Shown here in pieces: positions 1 through 6,067 of a DNA stretch of 7,844 nucleotides (position 1 is its first letter; each line of letters starts with the position of its first letter). Below the pieces are notes generated by a model. The model saw only the letters and a list, made by a program, of their open reading frames with translations, was not told the DNA's origin and made no database searches. Position numbers and translations under genes: made by a program. This DNA is from an uncultured Roseburia sp. (GTDB lineage: Bacteria; Bacillota; Clostridia; Lachnospirales; Lachnospiraceae), in the NCBI GenBank assembly GCA_934307185.1, contig CAKRCJ010000099.1, positions 1 through 7,844 on the forward strand. The letters run 5' to 3'.

Positions 1-231
<231 letters not shown>

Positions 232-283
232 TTACCTCTTTCTATAATTTTATATAAATGCAACTGTGTATTTCATTTCAGGA

Positions 284-308
284 AAGAATTGCTGTATCTG
301 CAATTCTT
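284..308 (-). promoter_or_regulatory. Intercistronic stem-loop between groES and groEL
   Basis: A perfect 9-bp inverted repeat, AAGAATTGC / GCAATTCTT, with a 7-nt loop sits in the 103-nt groES-groEL spacer, about 60 nt before the groEL start. The minus-strand RNA can form the hairpin, but it is followed by only UUUCC, so it is not a good intrinsic terminator. It may be a site of mRNA processing or stabilisation that uncouples groES from groEL levels; that role is inferred. Confidence 0.5.
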
Positions 309-313
309 ATAAT

Positions 314-325
314 GTGCCGCGGCAC
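314..325. repeat. Perfect GC-rich palindrome just after the groES stop
   Basis: GTGCCGCGGCAC is a perfect 12-bp palindrome 3 nt downstream of the groES stop codon (TAA at 329-331). It stands out as the only GC-rich stretch in an A+T-rich spacer. On the plus strand it is followed by TTTTT, but no plus-strand gene is present to terminate. On the transcribed minus strand it is preceded by A's, so it would form a short tight hairpin right behind the groES stop. Its function is unknown; protecting or processing the groES mRNA 3' end is one possibility. Confidence 0.5.
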
Positions 326-328
326 TTT

Positions 329-587
329 TTATTCTACAACTGCAAGAATATCATTCTGTCTTACGATAATGTATTCTTCTCCGTCTAATTTAACTTCTGT
401 TCCTGCATATTTAGAATAAATAACCTTCTGTCCTTCTTTTACCTGCATGGTAACTTCTTTTCCATCAACCATTCCGCCAGGACCAACTGCGATTACTTCT
501 GCTTCCTGTGGTTTTTCCTGATTTTGTAGTTTCCTCTGCCTCACACTGTTTTAAAACTACTCTGTCACTCAATGGTACTAATTTCAT
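329..587 (-). pseudogene. groES: 10 kDa co-chaperonin GroES, disrupted by an internal ~26-nt deletion and frameshift
   Basis: GroES is the heptameric lid of the GroEL folding chamber. The authentic start is ATG 587, 7 nt after TGGAGG (595-600), and the first 24 codons (587-516) give a normal N-terminus ([14 protein letters not shown]..., ending ETTKSG). After that the frame runs off into unrelated residues and stops at TGA 465-467, giving a 40-residue product. The rest of GroES ([15 protein letters not shown] through NDILAVVE) continues in the +1 frame to TAA 329. Joined, the two parts make 85-86 residues against the usual ~94. About eight residues are missing where family members have IVLPGQA(K/Q), the GroEL-contacting mobile loop. 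The junction reads TCAGGAAAAACC, in which CAGGA fits both the left side (TCA GGA) and the right side (CAG GAA), as expected for a deletion between short direct repeats. A 71-codon open frame from GTG 544 covers the C-terminal part but is not a plausible native start. Sequencing or assembly error cannot be excluded. Confidence 0.85.
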
Positions 588-594
588 GATAATT

Positions 595-600
595 CCTCCA
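595..600 (-). promoter_or_regulatory. groES ribosome binding site
   Basis: TGGAGG lies 7 nt upstream of ATG 587. This strong site decides that groES begins at 587 and not at the in-frame GTG 544 of the downstream frame. It therefore shows that the longer frame is the ancestral one and that the frame break is internal. Confidence 0.85.
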
Positions 601-639
601 TTCAATTTATATTCTTATTGATTTTTCTTTTTTGTGTTA

Positions 640-666
640 TTAGCACTCATTTCATTCGAGTGCTAA
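640..666. promoter_or_regulatory. CIRCE element (HrcA operator) of groESL
   Basis: TTAGCACTC at 640-648 and GAGTGCTAA at 658-666 form a perfect 9-bp inverted repeat with a 9-nt spacer, matching the CIRCE consensus exactly. It lies just downstream of the -10 box, at about +5 to +31 of the predicted transcript, and about 52 nt before the groES start. HrcA binds CIRCE to repress groESL at normal temperature, and release on heat shock induces the operon. The intact operator shows that the regulatory region has not decayed although groES is broken. Confidence 0.97.
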
Positions 667-677
667 CCGATAGTCAT

Positions 678-706
678 ATAATATGTTTTTCACTATAAAA
701 TAGCAA
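678..706 (-). promoter_or_regulatory. Predicted sigma-A promoter of groESL
   Basis: Reading the minus strand, TTGCTA (706-701) and TATTAT (683-678) are separated by exactly 17 nt. Transcription would begin near 671, giving an 84-nt leader with CIRCE at its very start, the usual arrangement for HrcA-controlled operons. A perfect 10-bp palindrome CTAAATTTAG (707-716) abuts the -35 box. Confidence 0.75.
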
Positions 707-786
707 CTAAATTTAGAGCCATTTATCATCATGCAATATCTGATTTTCTTATTTTTTCTCATTTTTTCTCGTTTTTTTATATTATA

Positions 787-1974
787 TCAGATTTTCTTTG
801 ATTTCATACTTTTTTTAGATTTGTCTTTTTCATGGGATGTGCCGGGCAATTCCATTTTTTCTAAAACTGCCTGTTTTACGGACTTTTTCATCGTATCATT
901 TCCTGCTTTCCAGAGCAGACGGAGTGCCTTGGCAAAAAGTTCCCCGGTTTCCGGAGAGAGCCTGCTTGTAGCTTTCATTAACTCCTGCACTGCCTTCCAT
1001 TTACTTTTGTAAAAATCATCCACAGTGCGGATATTTGCCTCCTCAAGCATGGAAAAAACAGTGTCTACAATCTCTTGCCGCTGTTCCTTTGTCAGCTGGA
1101 AAATCCAGTTTTTCATCGTTTCATCCAATAAAACGCTCTGCGGTGCAACATTTTCCACATATACAAAGCGTTTTCCCAAAACCTCCCAGGACATGGCATC
1201 ATGCTGCTGTATTCCGCTCTCCGAGCTTTTTACGACCTCAAATTTTTCCTGATGCTCCAAAAGCATGCCGACAATACTCGACTCCGGCAATATGGTTTTT
1301 ATTTTCGGCATCATTCGCTGGTATTCTTCGCTCTCTATCATCTGTGTGCTAAAGCCGGGACCGTCATTACTATACACTCTTACAATTCTCTCCTGTATGG
1401 ACGGATTGCATTTTACGGCTGCATAAACTGATAAATTGCCACCCTTGGAATGTCCGCCCACACGGATTGTCTTCCAGTCTTTTTCTGCCATTTTATTCAG
1501 ATAGTCAACCGCTTTTAACTGCCCCGGTGTCTCGGACAGATAACCCATGTTAAAATTCTCCCGCCAGCCGACAATCGTATTGTCTGTTCCGCTGAATGAG
1601 ACAAACACACTCTCATCGTCTAACCGGATACTTACAACGGAAAACTGGGACTGCTCCTCGGTGCTGATGTCATTTAAATATCCAAAGAGCCTTGCATTCT
1701 GAAAGCGCTCGGTTTCTGCCATCTTTTTTAAGACAAATGCCGCTGTCTTTGTCATGGAAACACGCCCCATGATTTCTTTTTCTTCATGCGTCTGAAAGAA
1801 CCGCTCGGATGCTTCTTTTACGGTAATGCTGCCCTCTTTCTCCGGTGCCGGCACAATCCCTTCAAATTCCACATACACAAGCTGTGCCAGTATGAGATTG
1901 TCAACCTCGTTAAACGGCGCCTGTAAAAAAGTAAGGTCGCCGCGCCAGTCCAGATAATCCATTAAATTTGCCAT
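787..1974 (-). CDS. Mbeg1-like (DUF2974) alpha/beta-hydrolase, lipase-like
   Basis: 395 residues starting MANLMDYLDWRGDLTF, followed by the family-typical NEVDNLILAQL (residues 22-32). The alpha/beta-hydrolase core shows SFSGTD (126-131), as in class 3 lipases, and the nucleophile elbow GGHSKGGN (173-180), making Ser176 the likely catalytic serine. Asp204 in NDGPGF and His258 in QQHDAMSW are plausible triad partners. These features match the DUF2974/Mbeg1-like family of predicted cytoplasmic lipases or esterases, whose substrate is not known to me. There is no signal peptide or membrane segment. The last ~18 residues are strongly basic (HEKDKSKKSMKSKKI), perhaps for membrane or nucleic-acid contact. 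The start at 1974 has an AGGAGAG ribosome binding site. It follows the HAD gene after 15 nt and is almost certainly co-transcribed with it. No clear terminator follows, so transcripts may run into the groESL promoter region. Confidence 0.88.
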   Translation of the reverse strand: MANLMDYLDWRGDLTFLQAPFNEVDNLILAQLVYVEFEGIVPAPEKEGSITVKEASERFFQTHEEKEIMGRVSMTKTAAFVLKKMAETERFQNARLFGYLNDISTEEQSQFSVVSIRLDDESVFVSFSGTDNTIVGWRENFNMGYLSETPGQLKAVDYLNKMAEKDWKTIRVGGHSKGGNLSVYAAVKCNPSIQERIVRVYSNDGPGFSTQMIESEEYQRMMPKIKTILPESSIVGMLLEHQEKFEVVKSSESGIQQHDAMSWEVLGKRFVYVENVAPQSVLLDETMKNWIFQLTKEQRQEIVDTVFSMLEEANIRTVDDFYKSKWKAVQELMKATSRLSPETGELFAKALRLLWKAGNDTMKKSVKQAVLEKMELPGTSHEKDKSKKSMKSKKI

Positions 1975-1989
1975 AATCTCTCCTTTTTT

Positions 1990-2784
1990 CTAAATCAGTC
2001 CATAATGAAGCAGTCCGTTATAAATTCCATCCTCATCCACACTTGTTGTGACATACTCTGCTTTTTCCTTCACTTCCTCTGTGCCATTTCCCATTGCGAC
2101 ACTGTGTGCAACGTAAGAAAGCATGTCTATATCATTTGCACTGTCACCAAACGCATAGGTATTTTCCAATGGAAGGTCTAACATTTCACAGACTTTTTTT
2201 ATTCCGGTTGCTTTTGAAAGCCCTGCAAGATTAATCTCAAGCACACCATGCTTTAATAATTCCTTATGTACAATCACATCAAATTCGTCTCCCATATCAT
2301 GGATAAACGCCGGGATATCCAAATCTTTTGCAAGGCAGCTCATTTTATTAATCCTGATTTCTGCCGGGTCTGACGGAATATTTCTTAAATGCTCCCCAAG
2401 CTCCTTGCGCAGATGCACCACATACGGGTCATCTAAAAAATCATCCTCATTCACATACACATACTCCGGTCCCTCTAGCACCACCGGCAGATGGTATTTT
2501 TTCAATACGGAAAGTGCGTGTGCGACCTGTTTTGTGGAAAGCAGTACCTGATAGGCAGTTTCCTTGTGAAAATCAATGTGTGCCCCGCAGGACGCTATCA
2601 CTCCATCAAAGCCAATATTTAAAAGCTCCGGTGTTCTTATATTTGAACGGCTTCTTCCACTGCAAATAAATGCATAGTCACCATTTTCCCTTAATTTTCT
2701 TATCGCTCTTACCGTGCTTTCCGGTATCTGCATGTGCATATTCCACAGCGTACCGTCAATATCAAAAAATACCGCGTTTTTCAT
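1990..2784 (-). CDS. Cof-like HAD-IIB family hydrolase (sugar/nucleotide phosphatase)
   Basis: 264 residues, the normal length for Cof-type HAD phosphatases. All four HAD motifs are present: motif I FFDIDGTLW (6-14; nucleophile Asp8, acid/base Asp10), motif II CSGRS (41-45), motif III Lys191 in GLSKATGIKKV (188-198), and motif IV FGDSANDIDM (212-221; Asp214, Asp218). The C2B cap lies between motifs II and III, at about 83-190. These cytoplasmic Mg-dependent enzymes remove phosphate from small metabolites such as sugar phosphates or flavin precursors; the sequence does not fix the substrate. ATG 2784 is preceded by AAAAGGAG at 2790-2797. The gene leads a likely two-gene operon with the Mbeg1-like hydrolase 15 nt downstream, and a promoter is predicted at 2833-2861. 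Confidence 0.92.
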   Translation of the reverse strand: MKNAVFFDIDGTLWNMHMQIPESTVRAIRKLRENGDYAFICSGRSRSNIRTPELLNIGFDGVIASCGAHIDFHKETAYQVLLSTKQVAHALSVLKKYHLPVVLEGPEYVYVNEDDFLDDPYVVHLRKELGEHLRNIPSDPAEIRINKMSCLAKDLDIPAFIHDMGDEFDVIVHKELLKHGVLEINLAGLSKATGIKKVCEMLDLPLENTYAFGDSANDIDMLSYVAHSVAMGNGTEEVKEKAEYVTTSVDEDGIYNGLLHYGLI

Positions 2785-2832
2785 GTTTTCTCCTTTTGTT
2801 TTCCTGCTCCTTTAAAATTGTTTTCCATTTTT

Positions 2833-2861
2833 ATTATATTGGTTTTCCCAGTGTATTTCCA
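2833..2861 (-). promoter_or_regulatory. Predicted promoter of the HAD-hydrolase operon
   Basis: On the minus strand a perfect TATAAT (2838-2833) lies 17 nt downstream of TGGAAA (2861-2856, 4 of 6 matches to TTGACA). The predicted start near 2826 gives a leader of about 42 nt to ATG 2784. It sits just downstream of the hydrogenase terminator, consistent with an independent transcription unit. Confidence 0.6.
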
Positions 2862-2884
2862 GCGGATTTTTCTTCTGCCCTTTT

Positions 2885-2941
2885 CTAAAACAAAAAGACT
2901 GTAAAATTCAGATTTTATCACTTCTAAATTCCACAGTCTTT
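2885..2941 (-). terminator. Long-hairpin intrinsic terminator after the hydrogenase gene
   Basis: On the minus strand AAAGACTGT (2941-2933) pairs perfectly with ACAGTCTTT (2902-2894). The inner segments GGAATTTAGA and TCTGAATTTT continue the pairing with three G·U pairs. This gives a stem of about 19 bp around a 10-nt loop, followed by TTGTTTT. It begins 42 nt after the hydrogenase stop and ends 24 nt before the -35 box of the next promoter, so it separates the two units. Confidence 0.82.
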
Positions 2942-2982
2942 CGTTCGTTATGCGTTATATAAATATGTTACGCTAATTCTTT

Positions 2983-4431
2983 TTATTCACGATGCATAGA
3001 AAAGCTATTCATATCGTAATTCTTTAAGTTCTCATGGATACCTCTTGCATCTGCATTACCAATAAGTGCATCTCTGTTCTTCTTTGCAGAAATCTGGTCG
3101 TTAAATGCACTTGGTCCGCCGACACATCCGCCTTCACATACCATACCTTCGATGAAATCTTCCGGTAAACGACCGGCTTTCATTAATAATAATGCCTTCT
3201 TACATTCTGCTGCACCATTACATTTGCAGACTTTTGCATCAATCTCATCCTCGGATTCTTTTAAGCTCTGTAATACAGCAGCGGTTACACCACCTGCATT
3301 TGCAAATCTCTTACCATATACAGAGGACTCCTGATATGTATTCTCATCCGGCTCTAAAGCAACACTCTTTGCTTTCATAATTGCACGGATTTCAGAATAA
3401 GTTAATACATAATCTGCATTGCCCTCAATCTTCTGGTCTTCCACCTCGGATTTCTTTGCAATACATGGTCCGATAAATACGGTTACTGCTTCCGGGTCTT
3501 TTGCTTTAATCAGACGGGATACCGCAGCCATCGGGGAAATTGTTGTAGAAATACTATCTGCAAGATCCGGATAATGGCGTCTTACCATATTTACAAATGC
3601 CGGACAGCAGGAGGTTACTTTCTTCTTACCTTCTTTATATGCTTCTGCCCATTCCTCTGCTTCATAAGCGGCAGTCATATCTCCACCAAGACCAACTTCG
3701 AAAAATCCGTCAAAACCGACTTTCTCCATCGCCTTCTTCCAACTGTTCATTGTGATATCATCACCGAACTGTCCTTCGGTTGCAGGAGCAGCCATGGCAT
3801 ATACCTTCTTATTGGATTTTAATGCCTCGATTACTTTTACAATATAGGTTTTAGAACCAATTGCCCCGAACGGACAGCTATGGATACATTTTCCACAGCG
3901 GATACATTTCTTCTCGTCAATAACAGAAATGCCATATTCATCATATGTAATTGCATTGACCGGACAGCTGAACTTACATGGTCTCTTTAAGTGTGCGATT
4001 GCATTGTATGGACAGGCCTGTGCACATTTTCCACACTCTTTACATTTCTGTGGGTCAATATGGGAACGAAGCCGTCCCGGCTCGATTGCTCCGAATTTAC
4101 ATGCATTGATACATGCTTTTCCAAGACAGTTCTGGCAGTTTTCTGTTACTGTGTAACTGGAAATCGGGCAGTCCTCACAGGCAGAGCTGATAACCTGGAT
4201 AACATTACCATCATCGACAGGACCAGGAGCTTTTCCCTCTGCAAGTCTTACTCTCTGTCTGATAATCTCTCTCTCTTTATAAATACAACAACGGAACTGT
4301 GCAGTTGGTCCCGGAATTAACTGAGTTGCAATGTAGTCCTTCTTCTCTTCAAGCTCACCTGCAAACGCAAGCTTTGCTACTTCATAAAGCACATCATGTT
4401 TAATTTTAATCACATTTTCATCAGCGTACAT
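2983..4431 (-). CDS. Monomeric [FeFe] hydrogenase, group B type
   Basis: 482 residues. The C-terminal H-cluster domain has L1 TSCCPAF (273-279; Cys275 proton relay, Cys276 ligand), L2 IGPCIAKK (320-327; Cys323) and L3 MVCEGGCVGGP (430-440; Cys432, Cys436). These supply all four H-cluster ligands. The Phe in TSCCPAF, the CxCx5C element at 402-410 and EGMVCEGGC fit group B hydrogenases rather than the CpI-like group A. The cysteine-rich N-terminus carries Cys85/88, Cys99/102/107/111, a 4Fe-4S motif at Cys130/133/136/140, Cys152/156 and a second 4Fe-4S motif at Cys176/179/182/186, enough for three or more clusters. The likely role is reversible reduction of protons to H2 with ferredoxin-borne electrons in fermentation, in the cytoplasm; this follows from the family and partner use is inferred. 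No maturase (HydE/F/G) or NADH-binding partner lies in the window. ATG 4431 follows GTGAGGT at 4438-4444. It is a single-gene unit with its own promoter and terminator. Confidence 0.93.
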   Translation of the reverse strand: MYADENVIKIKHDVLYEVAKLAFAGELEEKKDYIATQLIPGPTAQFRCCIYKEREIIRQRVRLAEGKAPGPVDDGNVIQVISSACEDCPISSYTVTENCQNCLGKACINACKFGAIEPGRLRSHIDPQKCKECGKCAQACPYNAIAHLKRPCKFSCPVNAITYDEYGISVIDEKKCIRCGKCIHSCPFGAIGSKTYIVKVIEALKSNKKVYAMAAPATEGQFGDDITMNSWKKAMEKVGFDGFFEVGLGGDMTAAYEAEEWAEAYKEGKKKVTSCCPAFVNMVRRHYPDLADSISTTISPMAAVSRLIKAKDPEAVTVFIGPCIAKKSEVEDQKIEGNADYVLTYSEIRAIMKAKSVALEPDENTYQESSVYGKRFANAGGVTAAVLQSLKESEDEIDAKVCKCNGAAECKKALLLMKAGRLPEDFIEGMVCEGGCVGGPSAFNDQISAKKNRDALIGNADARGIHENLKNYDMNSFSMHRE

Positions 4432-4481
4432 TGTAGATACCTCACTCGTTTTTGTTCGTTAATTTTTTAACCATCTAAGAC

Positions 4482-4509
4482 ATTATATCGAAAATGTATG
4501 GAATTTCAA
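4482..4509 (-). promoter_or_regulatory. Predicted promoter of the hydrogenase gene
   Basis: TTGAAA (4509-4504) and a perfect TATAAT (4487-4482) are separated by 16 nt on the minus strand. The predicted start near 4475 leaves a leader of about 44 nt. A second TATAAT lies further upstream at 4532-4527, with only a poor -35 (ATTCTC) partner, so a tandem promoter is possible but weaker. Confidence 0.68.
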
Positions 4510-4545
4510 GTACCTGCAATGTTTTTATTATAATACATAATGTTT

Positions 4546-4561
4546 TTGTGAGAATTCACAA
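4546..4561. promoter_or_regulatory. Dyad TTGTGA-N4-TCACAA upstream of the hydrogenase promoter
   Basis: TTGTGA (4546-4551) and TCACAA (4556-4561) form a perfect 6-bp inverted repeat around GAAT. The dyad lies in the 169-nt gap between the transporter stop (4601) and the hydrogenase start (4431). It is centred about 77 nt upstream of the main predicted start and overlaps the -35 position of the weaker upstream promoter. Its half-sites resemble those read by Rex and Crp/Fnr regulators, but the 4-nt spacing is shorter than the usual Rex or CRP spacing, so the regulator is not identified. Confidence 0.45.
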
Positions 4562-4600
4562 GTCCGTGCCGCTTTTTTTGTTATTTTTTCCAGTGAAAAT

Positions 4601-5950
4601 TTAAAACAGTCCGTCAAGCGCAATAAATAAAACAACAAACGGCAAAATCCAGTTCAGATAAAACCGGACTTTTTCAGACATCTTCATTCCTTTTCCGGTA
4701 TTACATTCTTTTAAATAATTTTCAAAGCCCCAGCCTTTTTTTGACACACAGAACATTAAAATCACAAGGCTTCCAAACGGTAAAATCAGGTTGCTGACAA
4801 GAAAATCTTCCAAATCCAAAATTGTGCTGCCTGCCCCGCGCGGTGTAAAGCTGCTTAAAACATTAAAGCCCAGTACACATGGAATACTTCCTAAAATAAG
4901 CACAACAAAATTAATCACACTCGCCTTTTTGCGGTCAATGTGAAAAAGCTCCATATTGCACGCCATAATATTCTCTAAAACTGCGATTACAGTAGATAAC
5001 GCAGCAAAGGTCATAAATAAAAAGAACAACGTTCCCCAGATACGCCCGCCTGCCATATTTTCAAATACTTTTGGCAGCGTAATAAAAATCAGGCTTGGAC
5101 CGCTGTCTGTCGCCACACCAAAAGAAAAGCATGCCGGAAAAATAATAAGTCCTGACATAATTGCAACAAAGGTATCCAGCACTGTAATCTGGATACTCTC
5201 ACTTAAAAGCGTTCTGTCTTTTCCGACATAGCTTCCAAAAATCATCATCGAACCCATTCCAAGACTGAGCGTAAAAAAGCTCTGGTTCATCGCCGCAATT
5301 ATCATGTTCAAAAAGCCGACTTCCTTCACCCGTTCAATATCCGGTATGAGATAATATGCTATTCCTTCCTTCGCTCCGCTTAGCGTAAGACTATGAATGG
5401 CAAGGACAAAAATAAGCCCGAGCAGGGCAAGCATCATCCATTTTGTAATACGCTCCACACCGTTTTGTAAGCCAAGGCTGCACACACTGACTGCAATCAC
5501 CACAATAATTATCATCCAGACACTCATCTGTACCGGTTCTTCCAACACTCCGTCAAACATGGCTTTCGCATCGGTTACACCCTTCATTCCTCCGCTCATA
5601 TATTTCAAGAAATAGCCAAGCATCCAGCCGGCAACTGTCGTATAGAAAAATAAAAGTATATAATTGCCGCACATGCCAAGAATTCCATGAATATGCCATT
5701 TCTGCCCCGGCTTTTCCAGATTATGATACGCCTGCACAATGCTTGCTTTTCCCGCTCTTCCTATCGAAAGCTCCATTGATAAAATCGGCACACCAAAAGC
5801 AGCCAGAAACAGCAGATAGAATAATACAAAAAAACCTCCTCCGTAATAACCCGCCACATACGGAAAGCGCCAGACATTCCCTATTCCTATCGCACATCCG
5901 GCGCTGATTAAAATAAATCCCAGTCTGCTGCTAAAATTTTCTCTCTCCAT
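4601..5950 (-). CDS. Sodium-dependent transporter, neurotransmitter:sodium symporter (SNF) family
   Basis: 449 residues, almost all hydrophobic, with about 11 predicted membrane helices as in short bacterial members such as Tyt1 (LeuT has 12). TM1 contains the hallmark AIGIGNVWRFPY (20-31) with the unwound G-x-G-N segment and Asn25. TM6 contains FFTLSLGMG (225-233; Thr227 and Ser229 of the substrate/Na1 region). TM8 contains FAALST (315-320), whose Ser319 and Thr320 match Na2 ligands of LeuT. The final helix is at about 429-448. The protein should take up an amino acid or related solute with Na+ at the cell membrane; the substrate cannot be read from the sequence. LeuT Asn21 is replaced by Cys19. 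ATG 5950 follows AGAGGAAAG (5960-5968), and the alternative of a later start would lose the TM1 lead-in. It lies 117 nt after the ABC gene with no clear terminator between, so read-through is possible. Confidence 0.92.
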   Translation of the reverse strand: MERENFSSRLGFILISAGCAIGIGNVWRFPYVAGYYGGGFFVLFYLLFLAAFGVPILSMELSIGRAGKASIVQAYHNLEKPGQKWHIHGILGMCGNYILLFFYTTVAGWMLGYFLKYMSGGMKGVTDAKAMFDGVLEEPVQMSVWMIIIVVIAVSVCSLGLQNGVERITKWMMLALLGLIFVLAIHSLTLSGAKEGIAYYLIPDIERVKEVGFLNMIIAAMNQSFFTLSLGMGSMMIFGSYVGKDRTLLSESIQITVLDTFVAIMSGLIIFPACFSFGVATDSGPSLIFITLPKVFENMAGGRIWGTLFFLFMTFAALSTVIAVLENIMACNMELFHIDRKKASVINFVVLILGSIPCVLGFNVLSSFTPRGAGSTILDLEDFLVSNLILPFGSLVILMFCVSKKGWGFENYLKECNTGKGMKMSEKVRFYLNWILPFVVLFIALDGLF

Positions 5951-5996
5951 AAAATAAATCTTTCCTCTTCCTAAAATTTTTCCCAGGTATTTTTTA

Positions 5997-6008
5997 CACT
6001 TTAAAGTG
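5997..6008. promoter_or_regulatory. Perfect palindrome upstream of the SNF-family transporter
   Basis: CACTTTAAAGTG is a perfect 12-bp palindrome about 47 nt upstream of the transporter ATG, inside the 117-nt spacer after the ABC gene. No U-tract follows it on either strand, so it is not a terminator. An operator is the simplest reading. The promoter here is unclear: TTCCAT with TAAAAT at 17-nt spacing lies upstream of the palindrome but scores poorly. Confidence 0.4.
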
Positions 6009-6067
6009 CAAAACTATCATTGAAAGTTTATTTTACTATATTTTATCTGATTATGGAAGCCCCAATT

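Noticed and set aside
314..330. Plus-strand intrinsic terminator (GC palindrome followed by TTTTT)
   Set aside because: No plus-strand gene exists upstream for it to terminate, and a 12-bp palindrome allows only a very short stem after leaving a loop. It is kept only as a palindrome.
329..544. A 71-codon GroES-like frame starting at GTG 544 as the real gene
   Set aside because: It lacks a ribosome binding site. Its first codons are an out-of-frame reading of the GroES N-terminus that starts properly at ATG 587 behind TGGAGG. The better explanation is a broken groES.
2952..2973. A second hairpin just after the hydrogenase stop (GCGT ... ACGC arms)
   Set aside because: Only four terminal pairs are solid; the rest is A+T with mismatches and the strong hairpin immediately downstream explains termination.
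3991..4320. A 109-codon plus-strand frame inside the hydrogenase gene
   Set aside because: It is antisense to the conserved cysteine-rich domain, has no ribosome binding site and resembles no family I recognise. It is a shadow frame, as are the other plus-strand frames in this window.
4546..4561. A canonical Rex or CRP binding site
   Set aside because: The half-sites fit but the spacing between them is two bases too short, so I list it only as an unassigned dyad.
4562..4600. A terminator after the SNF-family transporter
   Set aside because: The sequence after the stop codon has A-runs and a GC-rich patch on the minus strand, but I find no stable stem followed by U's.
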